From: Tabrizicola sp.
GTDB taxonomy: Bacteria; Pseudomonadota; Alphaproteobacteria; Rhodobacterales; Rhodobacteraceae
Assembly (NCBI GenBank): GCA_025458105.1
Contig: JALOTD010000031.1
Location: 50,640-114,639 of the forward strand
Reading direction: 5' to 3'
DNA: 64,000 bases
Shown here: positions 25,867-35,813 of the stretch, piece by piece
Layout of the letters: each line of letters starts with the position of its first letter
Position numbering within the stretch: the stretch's first letter is position 1
The notes under the pieces: model-generated
The model's input: the letters and a program-made list of their open reading frames with translations, nothing else
What the model was told of the DNA's origin: nothing
Database searches by the model: none
Program-made: the position numbers and the translations under genes

Positions 25867-26520
25867 TTACAGCGTAAAGCCTCGCGGCTTGGCAAAGCCC
25901 GGCAGAACAGGCGCAGTCGCGTTGAAGACCGGACGCCAGCTGACGCCGCCTTCGCTCTTGAAGCCAATCCTCGCCGTTCCAAGAGGTCCGTCCATGAAAA
26001 CCGCGCCGATACGCCCGCCGTCCCGCAGTTGGGCAAGCAAAGCATCAGGAACATGCTCGACCCCGCCCTGAACGGTGATCACGTCATAGGGCGCGTGCTT
26101 GACTGCACCCGCAGCAAGCGGTCCCGCCACGACGAGAGCATTGTCAACTGCTTCATCGGCCAGAAGCTTGCCGGCCTCTGCGGCCAGGGTATCGTCTTCT
26201 TCCACGGCCACAACAGTATCTGCCAACCGCGCGATCACTGCGGCCGAGTAGCCCAGACCACAGCCCAAATCCAGCACCATCTCGCCCGGTTGAATGTCCA
26301 GCGCATCCAGCAGCTTGGCCAGGGTCCGCGCCTCCAGCATCACCCGGTTTGGAGCGATTTCGAGGTTTTCGCCGACATAGGCCGCCTCGCGCCGGTCGCT
26401 TGGCACATAGACTTCGCGGGCGACCGATAGCATCGCGTCGATGATCGGGAACTTGGTCACATCCGACGGGCGGACCTGCGTGTCCACCATCATCACCCGG
26501 CGGTTGGCAAATTCGCTCAT
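25867..26520 (-). CDS. Protein-L-isoaspartate O-methyltransferase family protein
   Basis: The 217-residue methyltransferase has the SAM-binding motif MVLDLGCGLGYSAAVIA and the acidic-loop motif VVAVEEDD. The N-terminal MVDTQVRPSDVTKFPIIDAML matches the Pcm-like clade common in alphaproteobacteria. The ATG at 26520 is chosen because homology starts there. It may repair isoaspartyl residues, but this clade is divergent from E. coli Pcm. Confidence 0.85.
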   Translation of the reverse strand: MSEFANRRVMMVDTQVRPSDVTKFPIIDAMLSVAREVYVPSDRREAAYVGENLEIAPNRVMLEARTLAKLLDALDIQPGEMVLDLGCGLGYSAAVIARLADTVVAVEEDDTLAAEAGKLLADEAVDNALVVAGPLAAGAVKHAPYDVITVQGGVEHVPDALLAQLRDGGRIGAVFMDGPLGTARIGFKSEGGVSWRPVFNATAPVLPGFAKPRGFTL

Positions 26521-26637
26521 TCTGAACTCATCGGTCTGATTGTGCTTCTTGGCAGTCTTGCCACAGAACCCCAGCCCTCGCAACGGGCGAAACACGCGAA
26601 ATCATGGATTTGGCAGAAAGCGAAGGTCCGCAGCCCT

Positions 26638-27603
26638 TTATGGCGCTGTCTTGCCGAGCGGAGAGTAGCTGACCGCCCGCTCGCCAAGTTGGCGGAACTT
26701 GTCAGAGGCCTGCATCAGCCTGCCTTTCCATTCCGGCTTCGGCTCGTCGCCCTCGGTCACCTTGAAGAAGACCTGCAGCATGCAGGCCACCGCAAAGGGC
26801 TCGATCAAGGCGACTTTCGCAGCCCAGGCGAAGACCACGGCAAAGATGAACATGCCGGCCGAGCTTTCCCCCGGAAGCAGCCAGACCACCGCGGCCGCAG
26901 GGGCCAGCATCAGAAGGAAGACAACAAAGGCCAGCACCCAGGTGATCAGCGTCAGCCAGGCGGCGTTGATCAGCATTGGGCGTGCATTCTGCGCGTATAG
27001 CACCAGCCCGTCATGCGCCGCTTCCCAGGCGTTTTCCGACCGGGTGCGGATCGCGTAGCCCAGGATCACCTCATCCACCAGCCCCACGGCCAGCCGCAAA
27101 TAGGCACGAAGCGCCCCCATGATCCGGTCAACGCCCGGAATCGGCAGGATCGAGAACAGCCCTTCCAGAAGCCCGGTTACCACGTTGATCACACCCTTGA
27201 TCAGCACATCCAACGCGAACAGGGCCGAGGCTTGGCCGAAGCGTTCCGTCACGACCTGGCGCGCATAGGCGATCTGCCCCTGTCCGCCAGGGATCGGCTT
27301 GCCGTCCAGAAGCTCGACCATGACCGCGATATGGCCCGCCTTGACGATGTAAAGGATGTAGTCACGGAAGAAGAAGATCACGCCCGAGGTCAGACCGAAC
27401 CCTGCCGCACCGCCCCAGAATGTGCTGGTTGCCTGGAAATCTTCGTCTCCAAACAGGCCGACGCCATAGCCGACCCCTGCCCCGGTTCCCGTCATCAGGA
27501 TCAGCGCAACCGTGATTCCGAAATAAACCGCCATGCGGAAGAGAAGGAACGGCGCAGTGCGCACCATAAGGCCCAAGGCCTTGGAAATGCTGAAATCCCA
27601 CAT
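26638..27603 (-). CDS. Polytopic membrane protein of unknown function
   Basis: The 321-residue protein begins MWDFSISKALGLMVRTAPFLLFRM. It has hydrophobic segments near residues 18-48, 65-85, 120-145, 205-240 and 255-285. Two Gly-rich helices (GTGAGVGYGVGLFG) suggest packed spans. No transporter or enzyme motif was recognised. The ORF opens at 27630, but ATG 27603 starts the conserved-looking protein. It lies 58 bp downstream of the dxs stop on the same strand. Confidence 0.7.
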   Translation of the reverse strand: MWDFSISKALGLMVRTAPFLLFRMAVYFGITVALILMTGTGAGVGYGVGLFGDEDFQATSTFWGGAAGFGLTSGVIFFFRDYILYIVKAGHIAVMVELLDGKPIPGGQGQIAYARQVVTERFGQASALFALDVLIKGVINVVTGLLEGLFSILPIPGVDRIMGALRAYLRLAVGLVDEVILGYAIRTRSENAWEAAHDGLVLYAQNARPMLINAAWLTLITWVLAFVVFLLMLAPAAAVVWLLPGESSAGMFIFAVVFAWAAKVALIEPFAVACMLQVFFKVTEGDEPKPEWKGRLMQASDKFRQLGERAVSYSPLGKTAP

Positions 27604-27661
27604 GGAATAACCCCGAGTCTCGCTGCTCAAGGGTGACCTTGGGTCAGGTAAATTGCAAGCC

Positions 27662-29596
27662 TCAGATCACCCGTGGACGCGACATTGGCACGACAATTGG
27701 TTCCAGTTTTGCAAGCAATCCGCGCAAAATGGCAGCAATGTCCGCTGACCGAAGACCGGCCTCAGCATACATCTCGGCGGGGCTGGCCTGATCAATGAAA
27801 CGGTCGGGCAAGGTCAAGGTACGGACCAACCTGCCCCGGTCCAACCCACCAGAGCGTGCAAGGTAATGCAGCACCTGCGCGCCGAACCCGCCTTCAGCCC
27901 CCTGTTCCAGCGTGACCAGAGCGCCGTGCGTCTCGATCAGCCGGTCAATCAGCGCGGTGTCCAACGGCTTGGCAAAGCGGGCATCGGCAACGGTGATGTT
28001 GACCCCCTCAGCGGCCAGAAGGTCGGCTGCCGCCAATGCCTCGCCAAGATGCGCGCCGAAGGACAGGATCGCGACGCCCTGCCCTTCGCGGACCATCCGG
28101 CCGCGGCCGATCTCCAGCACCTCGCCCGTTGTGGGCAACTCCACCCCCACCCCTTCGCCGCGCGGATAGCGAAAGGCGATGGGTCCCTGGTCATGCGCCT
28201 GGGCCGTGGCCATCATGTGAACCAGGTCGGCCTCGTCGCCTGCCGCCATCACCACCATGTTCGGCAGGCTGGCGAGAAAGCCGATGTCGAAGGCCCCCGC
28301 ATGGGTTGCCCCGTCCTGGCCCACCAGACCCGCCCGGTCAATGGCAAAGCGGACGGGCAGGTTCTGGAGCGCCACGTCATGCACGATCTGGTCATAGCCG
28401 CGCTGCAGGAAGCTGGAATAGATCGCACAGAAGGGCCGCATGCCGCTGGCCGCAAGACCTGCGGCAAAGGTGACCCCATGCTGCTCGGCAATTCCCACGT
28501 CGAACACGCGGGCGGGGAAGCGTCGTGCCAAGATGTCCAGCCCCGTCCCCCCCGGCATCGCCGCCGTGATTGCCACGATCTTCGGATCGCGCGCCGCCAT
28601 CTCCGTCAGCCGCTCGCCGAAGACCTGGGTGTAACTCGGCGCATTCGACTTGCCCTTCGCCTGCACACCGGTCGCCACGTCGAACTTGGCCACGCCATGA
28701 TACTTGTCATCGGCCCCTTCGGCGGGCGCATAGCCCTTGCCCTTGACCGTCACGCAGTGAATCAGCACCGGCCCCGAGGCCCGCGCCTTGGCCGCCCGCA
28801 GCGTGGCCAGCAGCTGCCCCATGTCATGCCCGTCAATCGGGCCGATGTAGTCGAAGCCGAACTCCTCGAACAGCGTCCCGCCCCCGGGCAGCCCGGTGAC
28901 CAGGCTCCGCGCCCGCCGCGCACCATCGCGGACCGGGCCGGGAAGGGCTGCCTCCAACCCCTCGGCGGCGGCCTTGAGCATGGCGAAGGGGCCCTTTTCT
29001 GCAATCGCGTTCAGATAAGCCGACATGGCGCCCACCGGCGGGGCAATCGACATGTCGTTGTCGTTCAGGATGACGAACAGGCGTTCCTTCAGATGGCCCG
29101 CATGGTTCAATGCCTCATAGGCCATGCCCGCCGTGATCGCCCCGTCGCCGATGACCGCGATGGTATCGCCCACCGGCATCCCCATCTTGCGGCCCATCGC
29201 AAAGCCAAGCGCTGCACTGATCGAGGTCGAGCTATGCGCCGCGCCGAACGGATCGTAGTCGGACTCCGACCGTTTGGTGAACCCCGAGAGCCCCCCCTTC
29301 TGCCGCAGCGTGCCCATGCGGTCGCGCCGACCGGTGATGATCTTGTGCGGATAGCACTGGTGGCCCACATCCCAGATCAGCTTGTCGAAGGGCGTGTTGA
29401 AGACAGCATGTATGGCCACCGTTAGCTCCACCACACCCAGGCTTGAGCCAAGATGCCCGCCGGTGCGGCTGACCGCCTCGATCGTCTCTTGGCGCAGCTC
29501 GCGCGCGACGGCGCCAAGCTCGGCATCGTTCAGCGCCTTCAAATCCACCGGGCTGGCCACGCGGTCCAGCGTCGGTGTGCGGCTGTCTTGGTCCAT
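27662..29596 (-). CDS. dxs: 1-deoxy-D-xylulose-5-phosphate synthase
   Basis: The 644-residue thiamine-diphosphate enzyme makes DXP from pyruvate and glyceraldehyde-3-phosphate, the first step to IPP/DMAPP for carotenoids, phytol and quinones. Motifs include [16 protein letters not shown], the ThDP motif [19 protein letters not shown] to ILNDNDMSI, and the transketolase-type [18 protein letters not shown] and [18 protein letters not shown]. The ATG at 29596 has GGAGG 7 nt upstream. Its place after pufX matches Rhodobacter, where isoprenoid supply is tied to the photosynthesis cluster. Confidence 0.97.
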   Translation of the reverse strand: MDQDSRTPTLDRVASPVDLKALNDAELGAVARELRQETIEAVSRTGGHLGSSLGVVELTVAIHAVFNTPFDKLIWDVGHQCYPHKIITGRRDRMGTLRQKGGLSGFTKRSESDYDPFGAAHSSTSISAALGFAMGRKMGMPVGDTIAVIGDGAITAGMAYEALNHAGHLKERLFVILNDNDMSIAPPVGAMSAYLNAIAEKGPFAMLKAAAEGLEAALPGPVRDGARRARSLVTGLPGGGTLFEEFGFDYIGPIDGHDMGQLLATLRAAKARASGPVLIHCVTVKGKGYAPAEGADDKYHGVAKFDVATGVQAKGKSNAPSYTQVFGERLTEMAARDPKIVAITAAMPGGTGLDILARRFPARVFDVGIAEQHGVTFAAGLAASGMRPFCAIYSSFLQRGYDQIVHDVALQNLPVRFAIDRAGLVGQDGATHAGAFDIGFLASLPNMVVMAAGDEADLVHMMATAQAHDQGPIAFRYPRGEGVGVELPTTGEVLEIGRGRMVREGQGVAILSFGAHLGEALAAADLLAAEGVNITVADARFAKPLDTALIDRLIETHGALVTLEQGAEGGFGAQVLHYLARSGGLDRGRLVRTLTLPDRFIDQASPAEMYAEAGLRSADIAAILRGLLAKLEPIVVPMSRPRVI

Positions 29597-29613
29597 CGTG
29601 GCCTCCATGCGGG

Positions 29614-29648
29614 AAAAAAGTGCCGTGTGGAAGTGACCCACACGGCAC
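29614..29648 (-). terminator. Terminator between pufX and dxs
   Basis: On the minus strand GTGCCGTGTG and CACACGGCAC form a 10-bp stem with a 9-nt loop, followed by six T. It ends 17 bp before the dxs start codon. It would end most puf transcripts and leave dxs to read-through or its own promoter. Confidence 0.88.
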
Positions 29649-29700
29649 CAGGTCCCTGTCGCCAACAGGAAGGGAACCGGGCTGTGGTTGCGCCCCGGAT

Positions 29701-29753
29701 CCGGGCTGGCAATTGCCCGGATGGAAGGTCGGGGGGCAAACAGGCCGCCCCCC
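29701..29753 (-). other. Paired hairpins downstream of pufX
   Basis: Two stems lie just after the pufX stop: GGGGGGC/GCCCCCC (29731-29753) and CCGGGC/GCCCGG (29701-29720). Hairpins in this place protect puf mRNA 3' ends in Rhodobacter, so mRNA stabilisation is the likely role. Confidence 0.5.
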
Positions 29754-29763
29754 GCAATCAGGT

Positions 29764-29979
29764 TCAGGGCTCGCCGCGGTCTTCGACGTCCCAGGTGTTC
29801 GGGTCGGGCGTCTGCCGGCTTTCTTCCGGCAGAAACAGGCCAACCGCATAAAGCACCCAGAGCGCCAGACCGATGGCGATGACAAAGGCAGCGGCCATTC
29901 CGGCCCCCTTCATCATCTGACCAAGGCCCCAGTAGACCAGGCTGGTCGTGCGCCCCTCGCGGAAATACTCGTCGGACAT
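29764..29979 (-). CDS. pufX: Intrinsic membrane protein PufX
   Basis: The 71-residue single-span protein is marked by [12 protein letters not shown], the conserved PufX core, then a helix ([18 protein letters not shown]) and a [14 protein letters not shown] tail. PufX opens the LH1 ring for quinone exchange and orders RC-LH1 dimers in some species. It differs much from both R. sphaeroides and R. capsulatus PufX, as usual for this protein. ATG 29979 is 6 nt from AAGGA; ATG 29982 is the alternative. It lies 13 bp after pufM. Confidence 0.9.
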   Translation of the reverse strand: MSDEYFREGRTTSLVYWGLGQMMKGAGMAAAFVIAIGLALWVLYAVGLFLPEESRQTPDPNTWDVEDRGEP

Positions 29980-29992
29980 CATCAATCCTTTC

Positions 29993-30916
29993 TCAGTTCA
30001 GCGGCGCATAGCCGTGGTCCTGTGCCCAGACATACCAGTTGTCCACGACAGTCCCCGTCAGAAGGATACCGATGCCGCCGGTCAGCGTCACCAGGATGGC
30101 GAACCACCAGGCCCAGCGGTGAATGCCCTCCATCGTGGCGTTGAACCCCATGGTCCAGCGCCAGAAGAGTGCCGCACGTTCGGACGCGGTGCCTCGGTCG
30201 GCGATCTGCTCAAGCTCCCGGTCGCCGCCAAAGCGGGAGACGGCCAGGATGGTCGCCCCGTGCATCGCGAACAGAAGCGCCGATCCATAAAGGAAGACGA
30301 TGCTGAGAGCGTGGAACGGGTTGTAGAACAGGTTGCCGTAGACCAGGCTGAAGTTGTTGGTCCAGTCGAGGTGCGTGAAGATGCCGTAAGGCACCGCCTC
30401 GCTCCACGACCCCATCAGGATCGGCCGGATCAGGCCCAGGACCAGGAACAGCCAGATCGCAGAGGCAAAGGCCCAGCAGATATGCTTGCCCATGCCCAGC
30501 GCCTGTGCCCGAAGGTAGCTTCTGACCCACCAGGCCAGCACGCTGACCAGAAGGAAGAACGAGGCGATCAGGTAGTAGCCACCTTCCGCCATCGGCGGGA
30601 TACGAAGGCCATAGTCAGCCGACGGCGGGTCCAACGAGAGCCAGAAGAGGTCGCGCAGGAAGACCGCCGGGTTGAACCCCGCTTGATACCAGAACCATGC
30701 GCCCACCATGGTGAACCACACGATCCCGGAGAAGAGCGAAATCACCCCCATCGTGCCCAGATAGACGGGCCCAAGCTGGGCATTGCCGAACCATCCGGCC
30801 AACGTCGAGAAACTTGCGCTTCGGCCCCGGCTGCCGAGGTCCACGCCCTCGACCATCCCCATTTCGGGTGCGCCTCTGACCTGTACCTGGTTGAAGATGT
30901 TCTGATACTCAGCCAT
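29993..30916 (-). CDS. pufM: Photosynthetic reaction centre M subunit
   Basis: The 307-residue, five-span subunit starts [15 protein letters not shown]. It carries the reaction-centre signature with the bacteriochlorophyll and iron ligands, including [41 protein letters not shown] and [10 protein letters not shown]. It appears full length and intact. Its ATG lies inside the last codons of pufL (8-nt overlap), the usual coupling. Confidence 0.98.
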   Translation of the reverse strand: MAEYQNIFNQVQVRGAPEMGMVEGVDLGSRGRSASFSTLAGWFGNAQLGPVYLGTMGVISLFSGIVWFTMVGAWFWYQAGFNPAVFLRDLFWLSLDPPSADYGLRIPPMAEGGYYLIASFFLLVSVLAWWVRSYLRAQALGMGKHICWAFASAIWLFLVLGLIRPILMGSWSEAVPYGIFTHLDWTNNFSLVYGNLFYNPFHALSIVFLYGSALLFAMHGATILAVSRFGGDRELEQIADRGTASERAALFWRWTMGFNATMEGIHRWAWWFAILVTLTGGIGILLTGTVVDNWYVWAQDHGYAPLN

Positions 30917-31707
30917 TTACGCCTCCCGGAATGTCGGCCCACCACGGCAGCTGCAGCCACCAATCCCACCACACGACCCACTGGTCGAACCAGATGGTGC
31001 CCGAGATCACGATGCAGAATGCCCAGCGTGCCGACCGAATAGCCGATGAAGTCGCGGAAGAACGTGTCCTCGTGGTCCGGCGTCCGCATTTCCTTGCCCT
31101 TTTCAGGGTTCGCGGCCGACAGGATCAGACCGCCATGCAGGGCAAGCGCCAGCGCGTTGGTGAAGAAGAAGCTCACCGCGATCATGTGCGCCGGGTTGTA
31201 GTGGAAGTTGCCGTACTGGTACCCCGTATTCGACACCCAATCGAGGTGCGTCCAGATCCCGTAGGGGAAGGCATAGCCCCAGGCCCCCATCAGCATCGGC
31301 CGGATCACGACCAGGGTCACATAGGCGAAAATCGCGACGCCAAAGGCGAAGGGCACATGATAGCCCATGCCCAGCTTGCGGCAGATTTCAACCTCGCGCA
31401 GCAACCAGCTTACGAAGGCGCCGATGGCGCAGATCGTCACCAGTTGCCACAATCCACCCTCGCGCAGCGGCGCAAAGGCCAGTCCGTATTCGACCGCCGG
31501 CGGGTCGATCGAGATCAGCCACGGGTTCCAGACGCCTTCCAGCGCTGTCCCATAGAAGATCAGAATAGTGCCCAGGGCGGCAAAGAAGAAGGTCGTGACG
31601 CCGAAGAACCCGACGTAGAAGGGACCCACCCAGAAGTCGAACAGGTTCCCGCCGACCAGCGTGCCGCCCGGCACGCGATATTTTCGTTCGAAGCTGAGCA
31701 GTGCCAT
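30909..31707 (-). pseudogene. pufL: Photosynthetic reaction centre L subunit, 50-nt internal gap and frameshift
   Basis: Residues 1-230 are normal L subunit ([15 protein letters not shown] to GYSVGTLGI), with His154 and His174 in place for pigment binding and His191 for iron. After the codon at 31018-31020 the sequence jumps to [14 protein letters not shown]...[11 protein letters not shown] in another frame, with its stop at 30909. A 282-residue L needs 849 nt; 799 are present, so 50 nt are missing. The missing residues begin with the one equal to L-His230, an iron ligand, and include part of the fifth helix. As written, no reaction centre could form. The otherwise perfect operon makes a sequence error or assembly gap the better explanation. 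Confidence 0.9.
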
Positions 31708-31746
31708 GCTTCTTTCTCCGCTATGTCCGGGCTACGCATCGGGCGC

Positions 31747-31815
31747 GGGACACGGGTCCCCGGAATGTGATGTTCCCTCGTTTGTCGCGGGCGGCGACTT
31801 TGGGACGCCGCCCGC
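31747..31815 (-). other. Intercistronic pufA-pufL stem-loops
   Basis: GCGGGCGGCG and CGCCGCCCGC (31787-31796 with 31806-31815) form a very stable 10-bp stem. A second stem GGGAC/GTCCC lies at 31747-31760. In Rhodobacter, hairpins in this gap block 3' exonucleases and make pufBA mRNA more abundant than pufLM, which sets the LH1:RC ratio. Confidence 0.8.
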
Positions 31816-31831
31816 AACTGGGGCCACGGGC

Positions 31832-32017
31832 TTACTCGGTCGCGGCGGCGCCCTGTGCGGCAAGCGCACGAGCTCCGGCTTCTTCAAGCCAGTTGTAGCC
31901 GGGGGTGCTGAGCAGCACGAGGTGGATCATTGCCGCCAGGAGGAACAGGAACACGCCCTGTGCCACGAAGACGCGACGAGGATCGAAGATGAGCCAGATC
32001 TTGTAGAATTTGGACAT
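31832..32017 (-). CDS. pufA: Light-harvesting LH1 alpha polypeptide
   Basis: The 61-residue protein starts [21 protein letters not shown], the LH1-alpha N-terminus. One membrane helix follows ([17 protein letters not shown]) with the bacteriochlorophyll-binding His in AAMIHLVLL. The Ala-rich tail is typical. GAGGAA lies 7 nt before the ATG. It is 13 bp downstream of pufB. Confidence 0.97.
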   Translation of the reverse strand: MSKFYKIWLIFDPRRVFVAQGVFLFLLAAMIHLVLLSTPGYNWLEEAGARALAAQGAAATE

Positions 32018-32030
32018 TTATCGTTCCTCC

Positions 32031-32180
32031 TCAGAACCACGGACGCCAGATGAACACCGCCAGATGAGCGACCACGGCCACGGCCGTGAACAGCCAAAGC
32101 CCGCTCATGTAGACGGAGTGCAGCTCTTGCGCCTGCTCGTCGGTGAGACCTGTGAAACTCAGGTCGGATTTATCAGCCAT
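32031..32180 (-). CDS. pufB: Light-harvesting LH1 beta polypeptide
   Basis: The 49-residue protein reads [29 protein letters not shown] at its N-terminal, cytoplasmic side. A single helix ([20 protein letters not shown]) carries the bacteriochlorophyll-binding His. GGAGG lies 6 nt upstream of ATG 32180, so the 11-codon N-terminal extension of the open frame is not used. Confidence 0.97.
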   Translation of the reverse strand: MADKSDLSFTGLTDEQAQELHSVYMSGLWLFTAVAVVAHLAVFIWRPWF

Positions 32181-32213
32181 GTTATCCTCCGAAGGGGTAG
32201 ACTGACGCCGCAT

Positions 32214-32421
32214 ACCCTGCGGCTGGGTTCACGGGTCGGCGGTATGCCTCCCCGAGTTTCTCCGTACCCCCCCGCCCTTGCGGACAAGGGGATACGGTGA
32301 ATTCTGGTCCGGCGGGGCGGGCGCACGCCCACCGGAAAAGTCGAGCCGCCAAGGGGTTTCCGGCCCCGAGGCGTAAGCTGCCCGGCCCGCGCTGTGCGGG
32401 AAGGACAATGGCGTCCGGCGC
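32214..32421 (-). other. pufQ-pufB intercistronic leader with hairpins
   Basis: This 208-bp stretch has no gene. The strongest fold is CCGTA...TACGG at 32262-32297, with inner CCCC/GGGG pairing around a CCTTG/CAAGG loop. Smaller GC-rich stems lie further upstream. In Rhodobacter this region carries RNA processing sites and sets pufBA expression, so I read it as a structured 5' region of the processed pufBA transcript. Confidence 0.55.
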
Positions 32422-32655
32422 TTAAGGCCGGAAGATCGCCGGGGTGATGGCCCCGGCTTCCCGCCAAGCACGGGCCAAGGGGCCATGCACCGGCAGATGA
32501 CGGTCGCGGATCAGGGCGTAGGCCCAGGCCACGATCGCGAAGGGGATCGCAACCAGAAAGATCAGCGCAAAATAGACGTAGAATTCGGCCTTCGGCGTAC
32601 GGTGGCCGTGGCTTGCGCCCTGGCCCAGACCGCTGCCTGCGGTATGGTCACTCAT
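32422..32655 (-). CDS. pufQ: PufQ, bacteriochlorophyll synthesis cofactor
   Basis: The 77-residue protein has a Gly/His-rich N-terminus ([32 protein letters not shown]), one membrane helix ([18 protein letters not shown]) and the conserved [26 protein letters not shown] tail. PufQ stimulates porphyrin/bacteriochlorophyll flux in Rhodobacter. Its ATG overlaps the bchZ stop (ATGA). Confidence 0.95.
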   Translation of the reverse strand: MSDHTAGSGLGQGASHGHRTPKAEFYVYFALIFLVAIPFAIVAWAYALIRDRHLPVHGPLARAWREAGAITPAIFRP

Positions 32656-34127
32656 GCGTCTCTCCCTTTCGGTCCCGCGCCGGGGCCCCGCAGGGCCTCG
32701 ACGAATTCCAGCACGACGCGCTCGGCCCCTCGGTCAAGCGCGGCTTTCTCGGCCGCATCGCGCAAGGTGCGCGCGGCAGAAATTCTTGTAAGAACAGGAT
32801 GTTCGCTGACGATCCGGTCCAGTTCGGCCTGCGCGTCCGCATCCCAGGGGAAATCGCGGCGCAGCGTCGTGGGTGTGGCCGCCGCACTGTCCATCTCTGA
32901 CCCCAAGGGCAGGATGTGGAACAGCGCGTCGAACAGGCCGTTGCAGACTTCCTGCAAAAGGTAGACCGCACCCGCATAGCCCATGAAGGGCGTCCCCGTG
33001 GCCCTGCGGATCGCGGCGCCGGGGAACCCGGCCGGAATGAACACCGGCTGCGGTCCGTGCCCGGCCTTGAGCTCGGCCATGTACATCTTCTCGTTGATCG
33101 ACCCCATGACGATCAGCGGGCGGTGCTGGCGCAGACCCGCACGAACGGCCTCGTTGTTCGTCTTCTGCCCGGCCAGACGCGCCGTGGCAAAGGCGCAAGG
33201 CAGGCCCAGGTCGCCTTCCAGATAGTTGCGGATGCCGCGGGTATAGGTCTCGTTCGACACGATGGCGAAGCTTGCCGTCGCGAAGAAATCCTGCGTGACC
33301 GACCGCCACAGGTCCCACAAGGGCTTCAGCGTCGAATGCTTTTCCTTGGCAATGAAGGGCTCGGGATCCAGCCCCAGCATCTCGCCCAGCTTGCGCAGGA
33401 AGAGCGTCGTCGACTCCAGCCCGATCGGCGCCTGCAGATACGGCTTGCCCAGGCATTCGGCCAGGCCCCGCCCGAACTCGCGATACATCACCACGTTGGC
33501 GTCGGCGTTCACCAGGTTCCGCATCTCGGCCAGGTGCGCGCCCAAGGGCATCACCATGTTGACCTCGGCGCCGATCCCTTCGACCAGACGGCGGATCTCG
33601 TGCAGGTCCGACGCCATGTTGAACGTGCCGTACATCGGCCCAAGGATATTGACGCGGGGCTTCTGCCCCGGGTCACGGGCGGTTTCCGGCGGCATCCGGC
33701 CCTTGGTCATCCCGAATTCGGTAAAGATCCAGGTCATTGCCCGGTCGGCGCACTGCCACTGGTCCTCGTCGATTGTCCGGGGCAGAAACCGCTGAATGTT
33801 GGTGCCCATCGGCGTGACGCCGCCGCCGATCATCTCGGCAATGCTGCCCGTGACGACGACGGCCGGCAGCGCCGGGTCCAGCGTCTTCCACGCCCGTTTC
33901 ATCGCCCCTTCAGTCCCGTCGCGGCCAAGCTCTTCCTCGCCCAGGCCCGTGACGACAATCGGCAGCTCATGCGGGGGCAGCGCATCGGTGTAGTGCAGGA
34001 CCGATGTCACCGGCAGGTTCTCGCAGCCCACCGGGCCGTCGATCACCACCTGCAGGCCCTTGACGGCACAGAAGGCGTAGATCGCACCCCAGTAGCCGCC
34101 CGCCCGGTCATGATCCTGGATCAGCAT
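32652..34127 (-). CDS. bchZ: Chlorophyllide a reductase subunit Z
   Basis: The 491-residue subunit starts [28 protein letters not shown] and contains [18 protein letters not shown]. It forms the catalytic heterotetramer with BchY that reduces the B ring of chlorophyllide a in a nitrogenase-like reaction. The length equals that of known BchZ. The open frame continues to 34184, but ATG 34127 matches the family N-terminus. A 76-bp gap separates it from bchY. Confidence 0.97.
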   Translation of the reverse strand: MLIQDHDRAGGYWGAIYAFCAVKGLQVVIDGPVGCENLPVTSVLHYTDALPPHELPIVVTGLGEEELGRDGTEGAMKRAWKTLDPALPAVVVTGSIAEMIGGGVTPMGTNIQRFLPRTIDEDQWQCADRAMTWIFTEFGMTKGRMPPETARDPGQKPRVNILGPMYGTFNMASDLHEIRRLVEGIGAEVNMVMPLGAHLAEMRNLVNADANVVMYREFGRGLAECLGKPYLQAPIGLESTTLFLRKLGEMLGLDPEPFIAKEKHSTLKPLWDLWRSVTQDFFATASFAIVSNETYTRGIRNYLEGDLGLPCAFATARLAGQKTNNEAVRAGLRQHRPLIVMGSINEKMYMAELKAGHGPQPVFIPAGFPGAAIRRATGTPFMGYAGAVYLLQEVCNGLFDALFHILPLGSEMDSAAATPTTLRRDFPWDADAQAELDRIVSEHPVLTRISAARTLRDAAEKAALDRGAERVVLEFVEALRGPGAGPKGRDA

Positions 34128-34203
34128 GGCCGCCCTGCTTTCGCATAGGTGAACGCACCGCGCGTAGAGACGGAAGGAAGACACAAGGAAGACGCGCGGA
34201 AGA

Positions 34204-35718
34204 TCATATCATCTCCTCCGCCTTGGCGGCTTTCGCGGCCTTGTCGAGCTTCTTCTGATGGATCGCCCGGAAGTCCGGCCGCAGGTTCGGCGCGCCCTCC
34301 CAGATGCCCGCCGTATCGCCTTCGCCGACCCCTTCGAAGAAGGCCTTCATGCCAGCCATCTTCTCACGGCCCGCAATCGCGGCGTTGACGACCTGGGCCA
34401 GCGACCCCGCGCCGGCAGGTCCCATCAGGGGGCGCGCCGAGATGAGGTTCGTGAAGTAAAGCCCTGGAATACCTGCGGCTTTCGCTTTCTGCACCACCGG
34501 AGTTGTGCCAATGGCGAGGTCCGGCGCAAAGGCCTCCATCGCGGCCAGATCGTCCTCCAGGCTCGCGCGGAACTTGACCACGCAGCCCTTGGCCTCCAGC
34601 CAGTCCCGGTCCTCGGCCGACCAGTCGGACTTGGCGCAGGCGGTGCCGACATACGGTACCTCGGCCCCGCTTTCGATCAAGAGGCGCGCGACCAGCAGTT
34701 CGCTGCCTTCATAACCGCTTAACGTGATCCGCCCCTTGACCGGGTTCGCAGCCAAGGCCGCCTTGATCGCCGGTCCAAAGGCATTCTGCGCGGCATTGAC
34801 CTGAAGTGCCGGGATTCCAAAGGCTTCACCGATAGAGTTCAACCAGCCCATCGTGCCGTCCAGCCCGACGGGGGCGGAGCCAACCACCCCACGCCCAGCC
34901 GCTTGGAACTCCCGGATCGCCGCCGTGTAGAACGGATGGATCGCCGCCACGACACCACAGTCGAGCGCCGCATAAAGCTCGCGCCATTCTCGGCAGGGCA
35001 CCACGGGACCGGCAGCCAGTCCCATGGGTGCCAGCATCGCGCCGATCATCATCGGGTCGGCGGGGAACATCTCGCCCAGAAGGGCCACGGTCGGACGGTC
35101 CGACTTGCCCTGGGCAGGCGCCTGCACGGGGCCAGCCATGATCTCTTCGCGGGCGTATTTCAGCATAGCGCCCGCCAGCACGTCCTTGGCCTCGGCATGG
35201 GTCGGCACGCCAAAGCCCGGCACGTCGATACCGACGATGCGGACGCCGTTGATCTCGGACGGCAGCAGCTTCAACGGCACCCCGGAAGCCGTTGGAACGC
35301 AAAGGTTTGTCACCACCACCGCGTCATAGCGGTCGGGATCGGCCAGTTCATGCACCGCGTCGCGGATGTCTTCGAAGAGCTTGCCGGTTACCAGCGTTTC
35401 GCTGTTGAAGGGCACATAGCCCACCGACCGCCGCGCGCCGTAGAAGTGGCTGACGAAGGTCAGGCCGTAGACGCAGCAGGCGCTGCCCGACAGCACCGTC
35501 GCGACCCGCCGCATCCGAAGGCCCACGCGAAGCGAACCGAAGGCCGGGCACATGGATTGCGGCTTGTCATGCGGGCCTTGCGGATAATCAGCAGCATAGC
35601 GGTCCAGCACCTCGGCGTTGCCTGCCGCACGCGCGGCGGCCTGCATTTCGGCCCCGGCATGACAGCCAAGGCCGTCGGCCGGAGCCGTCGCCTGAATGTC
35701 ATGCCGATCGATCGTCAT
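34204..35718 (-). CDS. bchY: Chlorophyllide a reductase subunit Y
   Basis: The 504-residue subunit has [18 protein letters not shown] and [23 protein letters not shown] near the N-terminus. These cysteines hold the Fe-S cluster shared with BchZ. Later blocks such as [20 protein letters not shown] and [27 protein letters not shown] are typical. Its ATG overlaps the stop of the 32-codon ORF described next (ATGA). Confidence 0.97.
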   Translation of the reverse strand: MTIDRHDIQATAPADGLGCHAGAEMQAAARAAGNAEVLDRYAADYPQGPHDKPQSMCPAFGSLRVGLRMRRVATVLSGSACCVYGLTFVSHFYGARRSVGYVPFNSETLVTGKLFEDIRDAVHELADPDRYDAVVVTNLCVPTASGVPLKLLPSEINGVRIVGIDVPGFGVPTHAEAKDVLAGAMLKYAREEIMAGPVQAPAQGKSDRPTVALLGEMFPADPMMIGAMLAPMGLAAGPVVPCREWRELYAALDCGVVAAIHPFYTAAIREFQAAGRGVVGSAPVGLDGTMGWLNSIGEAFGIPALQVNAAQNAFGPAIKAALAANPVKGRITLSGYEGSELLVARLLIESGAEVPYVGTACAKSDWSAEDRDWLEAKGCVVKFRASLEDDLAAMEAFAPDLAIGTTPVVQKAKAAGIPGLYFTNLISARPLMGPAGAGSLAQVVNAAIAGREKMAGMKAFFEGVGEGDTAGIWEGAPNLRPDFRAIHQKKLDKAAKAAKAEEMI

Positions 35719-35813
35719 GCTGCGTTAGCCTTCCCTTGCAAGCCCTTGTCTTTCTTCACTTCCAGCGCCCTCAGCGCCTGGTCGAAATCCTGCAGTCGTC
35801 CCAGATCAAGCAT
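35715..35813 (-). CDS. Possible 32-residue ORF bridging bchX and bchY
   Basis: An ATG inside the last codons of bchX (AATGCTTGA) opens a frame of 32 codons, [19 protein letters not shown] then [13 protein letters not shown], which stops at TGA overlapping the bchY ATG (ATGA). A purine-rich AAGGGAAGG within it can serve as the bchY ribosome-binding site. It may be a translated coupling peptide or just a permissive spacer. No homologue is known to me. Confidence 0.4.
   Translation of the reverse strand: MLDLGRLQDFDQALRALEVKKDKGLQGKANAA

Noticed and set aside
27866..29425. 519-codon plus-strand ORF
   Set aside because: It is antisense to dxs, whose motifs are complete.
30742..31017. Read-through frame of pufL after the gap as a longer L subunit
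   Set aside because: After residue 230 the sequence loses all L-subunit character, while another frame regains it at once. It is a frameshift, not an extension.
32916..34148. 410-codon plus-strand ORF
   Set aside because: It is antisense to bchZ.
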